Shown here: piece after piece, positions 8,306-16,364 of the stretch
Layout of the letters: every line of letters begins with the position of its first letter
Numbering within the stretch: the first letter of the stretch is position 1
Source: a virus
Length of the DNA: 54,970 nt
IMG/VR virus record: IMGVR_UViG_3300020578_000100
Span: 1-54,970 of that record
Direction: 5' to 3' (one strand)
Notes under the pieces: generated by a model
Seen by the model: only the letters and a program-made list of their open reading frames with translations
Database searches by the model: none
Told to the model about the DNA's origin: nothing
Program-made: the position numbers and the translations under genes

Positions 8306-8728
8306 ATGATCGAACATCGATTTAACAAGGCGGTTTGTGCGATCCATAAGAGAAATAAGAAAGTCATGAAGAAATATTACAAATCCCATAGTATTTCAGA
8401 AACTATATCGGATGAAGAAGGAAAGACTTTAATGAAGGAGGTTTACAAGACTCTTACGAAACATCGATCCGCCAAATCCAGAAAGGCGGAGAAGTTCATT
8501 ATCGATAACATCGATGACATCGTCATACAATTCGGAGCCGAGGGGTTGAGAACGTTGAAGGGGTTGTACTCTTTCAGAGTCAATCGGAGGGCGACCGAAT
8601 ACCTGGAATTCCGAGGGGAGGGAATTAAGGACGATCTTGGAGACGACATTGTACCGAAATTCGAAAACTGTCTAACGTACGAGGAGTACATGACTGCCGA
8701 TATGAAATTCATTCGATCGAAACTCTAA
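8306..8728 (+). CDS. Unknown basic protein, 140 aa
   Basis: I do not recognise it. The N-terminal half is Lys-rich and helical (KAVCAIHKRNKKVMKKYYKS; KHRSAKSRKAEKF). The C-terminal half is more acidic. There is no membrane segment. The start is supported by an AAAAAGTAT element 63 nt upstream. The 3' end overlaps the convergent PPTY membrane protein gene by 4 bp. Nucleic-acid binding would fit its charge but is not shown by any motif. Confidence 0.75.
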   Translation: MIEHRFNKAVCAIHKRNKKVMKKYYKSHSISETISDEEGKTLMKEVYKTLTKHRSAKSRKAEKFIIDNIDDIVIQFGAEGLRTLKGLYSFRVNRRATEYLEFRGEGIKDDLGDDIVPKFENCLTYEEYMTADMKFIRSKL

Positions 8729-9162
8729 ATCTTGTTAACGGATTGTTGAGGAAGCGGGGGATTATCAAAGACAAATTCACCCCGAGATATCGGGTAAACG
8801 GCGTAAATCCCAGGAGGCGGAGGATAGGCCTGATAAGTCGGAGGCTGCTGATGCTGAAGAGGAGGATGCTGATCAATCATTTTACCGTTTTCCGTGACAG
8901 GGTAACCCATTTGTTGATAGGGTTCGTCCACGGTGGAAATCCTCTGAATCTCCAACTTCAAAACCTCGATCCTATGATAGAAATACCTGGAGCTAATGGC
9001 AATAACCCCCCACATCAAACATGTAAGAATAATAAAGGCCAAATCCGGGACAGTAAAAAGTAAAATCAAAGTCGCACAAACCCCGACAATACAAATTGTC
9101 ATAAAGAGAAACCTTAAAAGACTAATCTTTCTCTTAGTATCGATCACCGTCTTACTGATCAT
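8725..9162 (-). CDS. Membrane protein with Pro/Gln-rich tail and PPTY late-domain-like motif
   Basis: The 145-residue product has two hydrophobic segments (about 15-37 and 40-60) and then a soluble tail rich in Pro, Gln and Tyr. The tail contains QHQQPPTYQAYPPPPG at about 105-120; PPTY fits the PPxY motif that recruits WW domains of NEDD4-type ubiquitin ligases and is used as a budding 'late domain' by several enveloped viruses. Whether it works here is inference. The gene is convergent with 8306-8728 (4-bp overlap) and lacks the AAAAAGTA element, so it may be a late gene. Confidence 0.8.
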   Translation of the reverse strand: MISKTVIDTKRKISLLRFLFMTICIVGVCATLILLFTVPDLAFIILTCLMWGVIAISSRYFYHRIEVLKLEIQRISTVDEPYQQMGYPVTENGKMIDQHPPLQHQQPPTYQAYPPPPGIYAVYPISRGEFVFDNPPLPQQSVNKI

Positions 9163-9200
9163 CTCCCTGGTTACAATTACCCTTTTTATGTTTTCCGGAG

Positions 9201-9209
9201 AAAAAGTAC
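9201..9209 (+). promoter_or_regulatory. AAAAAGTAC element, cathepsin-like gene
   Basis: AAAAAGTACC on the coding strand, 70 nt before the ATG at 9280. Confidence 0.5.
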
Positions 9210-9279
9210 CCCCTCTAAAAATTTACCCCTTAACTATTTTCTAGTTTAACAAAAACAACCCCAAACCCAAACACGAAAA

Positions 9280-10902
9280 ATGTTCTTACTAAGTAAGATT
9301 GTTAAGTTGGCGGCCTTCGGCCTGGCCGTTATCGCCCCTTTCATCGTAAAGGCCGAACATGTTACCCCTAAGGAGATGATCGATGAGATCAACACCCGGG
9401 CACTTTGGAACGCCGCGGAATCGGAGTTCACCAGAATGGACCTGGAGGATGCTCGTCAGATGATGGGTACGGTTCTGAACAAGAATCACGAACGACGTGT
9501 TAACACCATGATTCATAAACTCCGCCCCATCAACAACGTTTATATTAAACCGGCTGTAGTAAGTGAGGATTGTTGTCTAGATGGAAACTGTTGCCATGGT
9601 CTTGAATATTGTTGTGATGAATGCGATGGAACCTGCCGCTGCAGCGTTCACGGCAAGTGCAGCGGCCTTGAAAACGACAATGATATCAAGTGCGACGTTT
9701 GCGAATTTGCCATTGGATGGGTCGAGTCCAAACTTCCCATCAATGCAACGGCAAGCCAGGTCGAACAGCTCCTGGAGGAAGTTTGTAATATCGTTCCTAA
9801 GGAATTCCAGGCCGGATGTCAAGGATTGGTAGAGAATGTTGCCGACAACATCATTAACGCGTTAATCCAGAAGATTTCCCCTCCGTATGTTTGTTCAATT
9901 ATCGGTCTGTGCACTTCTAAATTCAGCTTCAGGGATTCCACTCTTCCGGACAACTTTGACGGTCGTCAGGCCTTCGGAGCCTGCGTTCATCCGGTACGTA
10001 ACCAAATGAAATGTGGATCTTGCTGGGCGTTCTCGGCAAGCGAGGCTCTTTCGGATCGCTTCTGCATCGCCACCAAGGGGGCTGTTGACGTAGTTCTCTC
10101 TCCTCAAACACTTGTGTCATGCGACTCCGGAAACATGGGTTGTCAGGGAGGTTATCTCGACAAGGCCTGGGAATATTTGGTTTCTAACGGAATTACGAGT
10201 GACACCTGCGAGCCCTACACCTCAGGAGCCGGGGATTCCGGAACATGTCCTACTAAATGTGCGGATGGCTCGGCGATCAAATACTACAAGGCGGCAAACT
10301 ACAAGCATCTTACCGGAAGTATAATTGGAAGGAGCACCGTTGATGTGATTCGTCAGGATTTGATGACAAACGGCCCGGTACAGGTTGCCTTCGAGGTGTA
10401 TCAGGACTTTATGGCCTACAAGTCCGGCGTTTATCACCATGTCAGCGGTTCTCTGCTCGGAGGTCACGCCGTGGAACTTGTCGGTTGGGGAATCGATTCC
10501 GCGTCGAACATGCCGTACTGGTTGATTAAGAACTCCTGGGATACAACCTGGGGTGACAACGGTTACTTCAAGATTCTCCGTGGTAAGAACGAATGCGGTA
10601 TCGAATCGAGTGTCTATTCAGGTCAACCACTTGTTCAATCCGCCTTCGGCGCTGTTGATAATGAGGACGGTATCAAGTGTGTTCTCTGCATGTACGTTAC
10701 TAAGTTTGCCGAACAGGAGCTCGCCGGCGAGAAATCCGAGGCCGTTATCGAGGCCGTTTTGGAGAAAACCTGCAACCTCCTGCCCAAGAACGCCCAACCG
10801 ATGTGCCAGCAGTTCATCCAGGCCGAACTTCCCAACCTTATCCAACTTATCGTGAACAACGTGACCCCGGAGAAGATCTGCTCTCTCGTCAAGGCCTGCT
10901 AA
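9280..10902 (+). CDS. Cathepsin B-like cysteine protease flanked by two saposin B domains
   Basis: The 540-residue preproprotein begins with a signal peptide (about 1-24, ending VKAEH). A C1A propeptide-like segment follows (TPKEMIDEINTRALWNAAES), then a Cys-rich stretch at about 92-126. A saposin B domain spans about 130-213. The papain-fold protease lies at about 222-455, with catalytic Cys248 (QMKCGSCWAF), His396 (GGHAVELVGWG) and Asn418 (WLIKNSWDTTWGDNGYF); Gln of the oxyanion hole is present. A second saposin B domain spans about 461-540 (DGIKCVLCMYVTKFAEQEL onward). Such proteases act in the secretory or lysosomal pathway; saposin domains bind and disturb lipid membranes. The two-sided arrangement is unusual. 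An AAAAAGTACC element lies 70 nt upstream. All catalytic residues are intact. Confidence 0.95.
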   Translation: MFLLSKIVKLAAFGLAVIAPFIVKAEHVTPKEMIDEINTRALWNAAESEFTRMDLEDARQMMGTVLNKNHERRVNTMIHKLRPINNVYIKPAVVSEDCCLDGNCCHGLEYCCDECDGTCRCSVHGKCSGLENDNDIKCDVCEFAIGWVESKLPINATASQVEQLLEEVCNIVPKEFQAGCQGLVENVADNIINALIQKISPPYVCSIIGLCTSKFSFRDSTLPDNFDGRQAFGACVHPVRNQMKCGSCWAFSASEALSDRFCIATKGAVDVVLSPQTLVSCDSGNMGCQGGYLDKAWEYLVSNGITSDTCEPYTSGAGDSGTCPTKCADGSAIKYYKAANYKHLTGSIIGRSTVDVIRQDLMTNGPVQVAFEVYQDFMAYKSGVYHHVSGSLLGGHAVELVGWGIDSASNMPYWLIKNSWDTTWGDNGYFKILRGKNECGIESSVYSGQPLVQSAFGAVDNEDGIKCVLCMYVTKFAEQELAGEKSEAVIEAVLEKTCNLLPKNAQPMCQQFIQAELPNLIQLIVNNVTPEKICSLVKAC

Positions 10903-10909
10903 AAAGTAT
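10901..10909 (+). promoter_or_regulatory. AAAAAGTAT element, small ORF at 10945
   Basis: AAAAAGTATA on the coding strand, 35 nt before the ATG at 10945. It overlaps the stop codon of the cathepsin gene. The spacing is shorter than for the main group. Confidence 0.4.
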
Positions 10910-10944
10910 ATAATTTGTCAAGTTTCATCCCTCGTGTAAATAAA

Positions 10945-11079
10945 ATGATAACCCAGGGATTATCGAAATTAAACATGAACATTACCGCCCTCCTGACGAT
11001 CATCGTTAAGAGACTGCTGGCAATCTCGAAACGGGAGAACCCCGTCGACCCGGAAAATATTGAAAAAATTGAAGTATAA
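10945..11079 (+). CDS. Small ORF, 44 aa, possible membrane peptide
   Basis: The open frame encodes a peptide starting MITQGLSKLNMNITALLTII and ending KIEV, with a hydrophobic segment at about residues 9-25 and a charged C-terminus. It is below common length cut-offs. Support comes from context: an AAAAAGTATA element 35 nt upstream, and a perfect 11-bp hairpin 22 nt after the stop, between this ORF and the convergent gene. Codon choice resembles neighbouring genes. No family is recognised, and a purely non-coding reading remains possible. Confidence 0.45.
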   Translation: MITQGLSKLNMNITALLTIIVKRLLAISKRENPVDPENIEKIEV

Positions 11080-11100
11080 CTTGTCAAAACCAAATTAAAA

Positions 11101-11128
11101 TAAATAGTTAAAGTGGGTTAACTATTTA
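11101..11128. terminator. Perfect 11-bp hairpin between convergent genes
   Basis: TAAATAGTTAA pairs with TTAACTATTTA around a 6-nt loop. It lies 22 nt after the small ORF stop and 29 nt beyond the convergent gene that ends at 11157. Confidence 0.65.
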
Positions 11129-11156
11129 CCATCCCCTCTCAAGAAAAAAGTATCGA

Positions 11157-12218
11157 TTAGGGTTTCAGAGGGTTTCGAATAATTATGGTAAGTAAATTAT
11201 CGATAACCTCCTTCGTGGTTTTGAAGATTTGGAACTCGATGTCATCTAACCCCACCCCGAAGTACACCTCGTTATCCCTAACCTCCAAACCGGACGGAAA
11301 CTCGATGTAGTTTAACCCGGAACCGAATTCCAGAGGTTGACTAAGTCTGATGGGAAGCAAGGTTCTTGAGTCCAGCTCACAGAGGTAGGTTCGGTAGGGG
11401 TGGGTTGAATGGAGACAGGTTATCAAGGTGGTTGGTTTGAAGGGTTTGCATCCGGAGGTACAACGTAAACCACGGAGAATTTCAGGGGCTTCCGCGTCGA
11501 GAATAAAATCCGGAACTGAACTCTCCCCGGTTAACTTGGCAACCTTCCATCTCGGATGGACGTGGGTTAGGAAGACTCCGTTCCGGTTTGAAATTGCCGA
11601 CCAGTTCTTTTCGTCAAATTGGCTCCTTATGATTCTTTTCGGGACGTAGATAACCCTTGAATCTCTGGTTTCCAAACTCCCGTGTGCCAGGAGACGTTTC
11701 CCGTCGACGGAATGTAGAGTCGACTGAATCATCAACTCCCCGGTTTCGATAAAAACCCTGGGGTCCTCCCCCTGCCAAAACAAAGGATCAACGGACCCCG
11801 AATAACGTTTGACGTAGACCGGAAACTCCTCAAGTTTCCTCTCGAAGGAACGATCGAAAACGGAGATAAGAATGCTCGCCCGGAAGGTTTCACCGCGGAT
11901 GAGTACATCGTCGTCATCCGCCAGATACTGAATCAAACACTGACCGGTTCTTCTTCCACGGGTGTATCTGGAGGCGACCAACCAACGATCCCTCTGACGA
12001 TCAAAGATAATGGATGGATTGAAAACCGACCTTCTCGACAACGGTGACCGCTTAGGTTCCCTCCAGACTACCGTTCCGTAGTTATCGATCGGGAAAATCC
12101 CCTTTGTTAGTTGTAGGTTATTACGTTCCCTCCAGAGTTTCCAGATGGTGAAGAAGCGATCGTCGAGAAAGAGTATTAGCCAAGTTAAGAGCCCCAGGAT
12201 AAGTAAAGTGTCGTTCAT
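11157..12218 (-). CDS. Membrane-anchored five-bladed beta-propeller, GH130/GH43-like
   Basis: The 353-residue product begins at the ATG at 12218 (the frame is open five codons further but only from TTG). A hydrophobic segment at about 3-20 suggests a type II anchor. The rest fits a five-bladed propeller of glycoside phosphorylase/hydrolase type: FNPSIIFDRQRDRWLVASRY, GEDPRVFIETGELMIQSTLH, NWSAI, GCKPFKPTTLITCLHSTHPY and, near the end, LEVRDNEVYFGVGLDDIEF, which resembles the closing blade of GH130. That family cleaves or forms beta-mannoside bonds. No exact catalytic signature can be confirmed by eye, so the substrate and even the activity are open. Confidence 0.6.
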   Translation of the reverse strand: MNDTLLILGLLTWLILFLDDRFFTIWKLWRERNNLQLTKGIFPIDNYGTVVWREPKRSPLSRRSVFNPSIIFDRQRDRWLVASRYTRGRRTGQCLIQYLADDDDVLIRGETFRASILISVFDRSFERKLEEFPVYVKRYSGSVDPLFWQGEDPRVFIETGELMIQSTLHSVDGKRLLAHGSLETRDSRVIYVPKRIIRSQFDEKNWSAISNRNGVFLTHVHPRWKVAKLTGESSVPDFILDAEAPEILRGLRCTSGCKPFKPTTLITCLHSTHPYRTYLCELDSRTLLPIRLSQPLEFGSGLNYIEFPSGLEVRDNEVYFGVGLDDIEFQIFKTTKEVIDNLLTIIIRNPLKP

Positions 12219-12226
12219 GTGGAAAT

Positions 12227-12262
12227 ATATCAAATTAAGATGATATTCTTTTAATTTGATAT
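12227..12262. terminator. 12-bp hairpin after the RING gene
   Basis: ATATCAAATTAA pairs with TTAATTTGATAT around a 12-nt loop, 18 nt after the minus-strand stop at 12281. Confidence 0.6.
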
Positions 12263-12280
12263 CTTGTCAAGGTTGGTCGT

Positions 12281-12838
12281 TTAGAGGATTTGTAGAAGTT
12301 TCCCCAGGAGGAAAAACGAAACCGGAAACCCCAGGTGACTAAGTAGATAGCTGTTGAAGGCGAGGTCGGGGTCGAGAGGATTATGATCAAACAGGCCAAC
12401 GAGGATAAGGTAGGGGGTGTGGATCAACATGTTGAGAAGTTTGAACCTCTTGATAAAACCGGAAGGTCTACCGTTGTCGACCTTGTTGTTGATTTTCCGG
12501 GAGAGTCCGCTTAGGAAGACGTTCGAGAGGTAAAGAACGACGAACTTTTGCCAAAGAGGGGCCGCAAGGCCGTAAAACCACCAGGTAATGAAGACGATCG
12601 GCTGCCAGTGACTAACCAAAACAATCTTATCTATAATGACGCTGTTCTGAACCTGGCGTCGACAGATTGGGCAGTTGGTAAGAACGTCCGGGTTTGACGG
12701 ATTGTTTAGCGCCTCCTCCTCGCATCGTTGGCAAATGGCTGATTCCAGGCAGGTTTGGCAGAGACGTTTGAATCTCGAACCACCCTCTCTTTCCTGTTCT
12801 AAACAGACGAAGCAGGAGGAGGAAGTGGGCGTCGTCAT
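12281..12838 (-). CDS. RING-type zinc finger membrane protein
   Basis: The 185-residue product carries four Cys pairs: CFVC at 9-12, CQTC at about 28-31, CQRC at about 36-39 and CPIC at about 54-57. This spacing fits a RING-like cross-brace with all-Cys ligands, the fold of many E3 ubiquitin ligases. Two or more hydrophobic segments follow (about 76-96, 131-146, 158-180), so the RING would face the cytosol from a membrane. Targets are unknown. An AAAAAGTAAC element lies 63 nt before the ATG. The 3' end is followed by a 12-bp hairpin. Confidence 0.75.
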   Translation of the reverse strand: MTTPTSSSCFVCLEQEREGGSRFKRLCQTCLESAICQRCEEEALNNPSNPDVLTNCPICRRQVQNSVIIDKIVLVSHWQPIVFITWWFYGLAAPLWQKFVVLYLSNVFLSGLSRKINNKVDNGRPSGFIKRFKLLNMLIHTPYLILVGLFDHNPLDPDLAFNSYLLSHLGFPVSFFLLGKLLQIL

Positions 12839-12852
12839 ATTAAATTGTTTTG

Positions 12853-12883
12853 GTTTTCTTAATTTTGGTCTAATTAAGAAAAC
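12853..12883. terminator. 12-bp hairpin after the frameshifted gene
   Basis: GTTTTCTTAATT pairs with AATTAAGAAAAC around a 7-nt loop, about 50 nt after the minus-strand stop at 12934. Confidence 0.55.
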
Positions 12884-12901
12884 TTCCGTTAGGGGGAAGG
12901 G

Positions 12902-12910
12902 TTACTTTTT
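12902..12910 (-). promoter_or_regulatory. AAAAAGTAA element, RING gene
   Basis: AAAAAGTAAC on the coding strand, 63 nt before the ATG at 12838. Confidence 0.45.
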
Positions 12911-12933
12911 ATTCATATTACTGCAATTAATGC

Positions 12934-15182
12934 TTAAGGATTATAAACAAGACGACTTATACTAACAACAAGTTCGAACAAACTATCGACGTAACTTTCG
13001 TACAGATCGAAGTTATCCAGAAGTTTTGAAGTAGAGGATTTACCGCTAGACCGAGCTATTACAGAGAGAGTGGTTTTAAGTACATCTTTCTTATTTCGGA
13101 TGTAAGAGACAAATTCGTTAACCTTGATCAAGGTCTCCTCTCCAAATACGAAAAGACTACTGAGTTTAAGCTTAATATCTTGCTTTATTGGTCCGAAATA
13201 ATCATTCGTCGAATTAGAAATATTTAAAACAGCGGTTGAAAATGCGACCAATACGTTTGCGAAATTAACCATGGCATTCTTACCATAACTGCCCTGAACG
13301 TTACTATCCAAGAATAATTTTACGGCGGTACCGTATCTAAGCATATTTCTTATGGTCGGACTAAAACTTTGTAGATCGGTAAAGAATCTTGATAGATTTG
13401 ATACAAATTTATCGTAAAACTGTTTAAAGTTATTATAAGATTCGATAGTTTTAACCCATCCAAGAACAACCTCAACCTGCGTATTATTTACCTCACCCAA
13501 AATACCGTAAAGGGAGGCGAGAACTTGATTTAACGGAACATTAGCGGTCGATAAATTGTCAGAGTAAACCTTCGCGAATATTTTTCTAGCATCCTCTATC
13601 GTTAGTTCACTCGCGAAGTTTCGGATAAGGACATAAGTCTTACCGGATTTTGTAGGTTCCTTGAACTTAGTGATGAGATTCGCCCTAACGAGCAAACCAT
13701 AAACAGCAGCCATGTAATCACTCGTCTCGATAAAAACTGGTAATTGAGGAGTTGATTTCGCGATGGCATACTCAACCTGGCCCTGATCACCCGCTCTCTT
13801 TAAGTTGAGCAAAGTCCAAATTTGTCTTACTACCCCTTCTGGTAACCCCTCATGACCACTAAGGAAATATCCTTTCTTTAACGTCTTTTTAAGAGAAACA
13901 CCATTATTAGTAAGAATATTAACTATGGCATTCCCGACGTTAGGAACGCTTGCCTTACCTCCTTCTAATTCACCGAACTTGTCAACAACAATCTTTATTT
14001 TATTTCCCGGAGTAGGGAGTCCTACTAATGATGGACTTACTGTAACACCCGAACTTAAAAATGTAGTGGTTGTATCGTTGTTGATAAGAAGATTGTCGGG
14101 GTATCTTAAAATATGTGTTGCATAATCGACAATTCTACTCTGGGTGAAATCACTTCTTCCAGCTGCGTCAAACGCTCTTTCGAACGGAATGTCTGTTTCT
14201 GATGGTTGGAATCCTGCACGTTTGATATAAACTGTTCCAGCGGCATCTCGTATCAATTGAGTGCTTAATGCAAGGAATTTTTTAGCCCAAATGTTGACTC
14301 TTTCAACAATTTTCTTATCACTGACATCCATCTGTAGCATAATGTTCGATTTCATTTCACTACCAACATCAACAACCCTATTAAATATATTGTTGAAGGT
14401 TATATTTTCGGCGTTGTTTATCAGCGAAATCTTATCACTAACACCTTTAGAAAGAGTTCGTTGAGTCTCGTTTACTAGATGTTCAATGTAAAGTTCGACA
14501 AACCTCGCACTATCCTTAGATAAACTGTCCATTCTGTTAGCCTTGAAATCATGCAGAGGATCAGAGTAAAATGCAAGAACCTGTTTAAATTCTTCTACTT
14601 CTTCAACCTGGGACGGCGTAAGAACAACCGGGGCGGACATGACGGGCACACTGGGAAGGACGTAAATAGGATATTGATAGTCTGAAATTTCAACACCTCT
14701 AGATTCTGAGATAACGATTTTTTCATCTTCAGGGTGTCTAACGTCTAGATCCTTTCCATACCTCCTTAAAAGGTCCGGGTCAACGTCTGGATGAAGCTCA
14801 TTTAAATTTATTTTATCGTACCCATAAAATTGATAGATATCAATATCTACGGTACGATCCAAAATAACTGTATTGTTTACGATACTGTGAAAGACGTCGA
14901 ACAAACTATCGATGTCATCTTCTTTGGGTATAATGTCGAATAGTCTACCTGTATTGGTCGTAAAGTTGACGCCCTTGAATATCTCCTCTTCGTAGCGTTG
15001 TAGGCTCTTTTTATAAGCCTCGATAGCCTTTTTAACACTTTTACCTGGAATTACGACCTTGGTGGTTTTTTTTCTTCTTTTCTAAGATTGGTTAAATCTT
15101 TGTTTCTCGCAGCCCGCAATCTTATATTGAACCTTTTTCTTCCCCTTGTCTTTCCGGACTTCTTGGATTTCCCGGTGGCCAT
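12934..15182 (-). CDS. Large unknown protein needing a -1 frameshift near the start
   Basis: The ATG at 15182 opens a frame encoding a basic N-terminus (MATGKSKKSGKTRGRKRF...), which stops after about 44 codons. The long downstream frame (more than 650 codons, ending at 12934) has no ATG near its beginning. The two frames overlap at an A8 run (15066-15073, coding strand GAAGAAAAAAAACC). A -1 shift there, or one missing A in the assembly, joins them into about 749 residues. The protein is largely helical, without membrane segments, and no family is recognised. Its codons look more A/T-rich than those of the neighbours, which may mean recent acquisition. It is divergent from 15261-16232, with a 16-bp palindrome between the starts. 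Confidence 0.75.
15066..15073 (-). other. A8 homopolymer, candidate -1 frameshift site
   Basis: Coding-strand codons read GAA GAA AAA AAA CCA in the ATG frame. Slipping back one base at A-AAA-AAA gives AAA AAA ACC and enters the long frame. No downstream stem-loop was identified by eye. A one-base sequencing error in the homopolymer would explain the data equally well. Confidence 0.5.
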
Positions 15183-15193
15183 TTTTCTATTAT

Positions 15194-15243
15194 TACCTTT
15201 TTTGATTAATCTCATTACTTGATATCGTTAATCAAAAAAGGTA
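15194..15243. promoter_or_regulatory. 16-bp perfect palindrome between divergent starts
   Basis: TACCTTTTTTGATTAA pairs with TTAATCAAAAAAGGTA around an 18-nt spacer. Each arm ends 11-17 nt before an ATG (15182 minus, 15261 plus), so both genes have the same sequence immediately upstream. A bidirectional promoter is likelier than a terminator here. Confidence 0.55.
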
Positions 15244-15260
15244 CCTATAAATATAGAGAA

Positions 15261-16232
15261 ATGAGGAGAGTTTTCCACGGCAAGACGATGGAGATCGCCA
15301 TCTTCCCTAGCGGAAAGGATCAAGGGGATGTCGGGATGTTCGTCGAGATGGAAAGAAGCGGATGGAAAAATTCCCTTTTTATCCCGGATAGCACTTTAGC
15401 CAGGGTTGTCGGCAGGGAGATGTACTACGCCATGATCTGTGAGTTTTTCCCCAACGACTTTACAACCTCCAGACCGATCACCCCCCAACAACAACATCAA
15501 CAGCCGGATTCCCCAGGGACCACTCCCGCGCCGATGGTTTTCAAGAGAATTAGGAGACGTTCGTCCAACAGTCGGATTCGTATGACCCCCCAGGAGGCCG
15601 GTGTCGAGGCGGAACCTTATGATAAGAATATAGTGGACGCCGTTGAACAGAGTTCTCAGAACGGAGATATCGGGGAGGCAAGACTTAGGGTGGAACGTGC
15701 GGTATTCCAGAGTATTCAGATGCAGGATTGTAACTTTGATTCCGCGGAGAAGCTCTGGTGGGACATCAAGTATAAATTAAGTTTGATTATCGTTTGTCTG
15801 AAGTACCGACTTCTTAAGACCATCAATGAGGAAACGAGCAGCTCCATGACATTCTCCGACGTTTTCCCTATCTGGAAGGATCGTTCCGGAATGAGCGATA
15901 AGGAGCTTTACTTCCCGGAGGATGGAACCTTGACACAGATAGGACAGACGGTTGTTGAGTCGATCGACATCGGGAGTATTCTTTATCGATTGTTCGGTTC
16001 TTCAAAGGCCTATTCACTGCTTCACGACGAGATGATGACCGTTCAGAACACCAACCCCCTACCGGATCTCGACGGACACTCTATGCTCAGTTTGGATCAG
16101 AGTCGAATCATTCAGGTGGTTCTCGTGCTGATATTATTCGGGGTTTTGATCGCCGGCGTCGGATCGTTCTCGGCCGAGAATAGGAAGATCATGATCATGT
16201 TGGAGAAGATTCACGAGAAGTGCAAGGCATAA
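15261..16232 (+). CDS. Unknown protein with a C-terminal membrane segment
   Basis: The ATG at 15261 is chosen over an upstream in-frame ATT/TTG region because it follows the palindromic promoter by 17 nt. The 323-residue product is soluble up to about 280, with a Gln/Pro-rich patch (TPQQQHQQPDSPGTTPAP) and a basic stretch (RIRRRSSNSRIR). A single hydrophobic helix at about 285-306 (VVLVLILFGVLIAGVGSF) precedes a short charged tail. This suggests a single-pass membrane protein with its bulk on the N-terminal side. No family is recognised. Confidence 0.8.
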   Translation: MRRVFHGKTMEIAIFPSGKDQGDVGMFVEMERSGWKNSLFIPDSTLARVVGREMYYAMICEFFPNDFTTSRPITPQQQHQQPDSPGTTPAPMVFKRIRRRSSNSRIRMTPQEAGVEAEPYDKNIVDAVEQSSQNGDIGEARLRVERAVFQSIQMQDCNFDSAEKLWWDIKYKLSLIIVCLKYRLLKTINEETSSSMTFSDVFPIWKDRSGMSDKELYFPEDGTLTQIGQTVVESIDIGSILYRLFGSSKAYSLLHDEMMTVQNTNPLPDLDGHSMLSLDQSRIIQVVLVLILFGVLIAGVGSFSAENRKIMIMLEKIHEKCKA

Positions 16233-16246
16233 AGAAAGGTCTCGTA

Positions 16247-16305
16247 ATTTCCATTTTTCGATCCCCCGTTACGAGTAAAACACTGTGAAATGCGATTCTA
16301 AAAAA
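16247..16305 (+). promoter_or_regulatory. Shared 59-nt upstream module, copy 1
   Basis: A gapless match to 48864-48922, with about 43 of 59 positions identical by hand count, including ATTTCCATTTTTCG (14 of 14), AAAACAC and a terminal A6. It ends 59 nt before the ATG of the four-pass membrane protein gene. Confidence 0.5.
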
Positions 16306-16364
16306 ACCCCCCTGTGCGTATGAATGTAAAACACAGTTAACAAAAAACAAAACTACAACAAAAA

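Noticed and set aside
10899-11093. 64-residue minus-strand ORF antisense to the small ORF
   Set aside because: It overlaps the cathepsin stop and the AAAAAGTATA element, and the plus-strand reading has better support.
11145-11155. AAAAAAGTATCG near the end of the GH130-like gene
   Set aside because: It matches the promoter motif but no plus-strand gene starts within 100 nt downstream; treated as a chance or orphan match.
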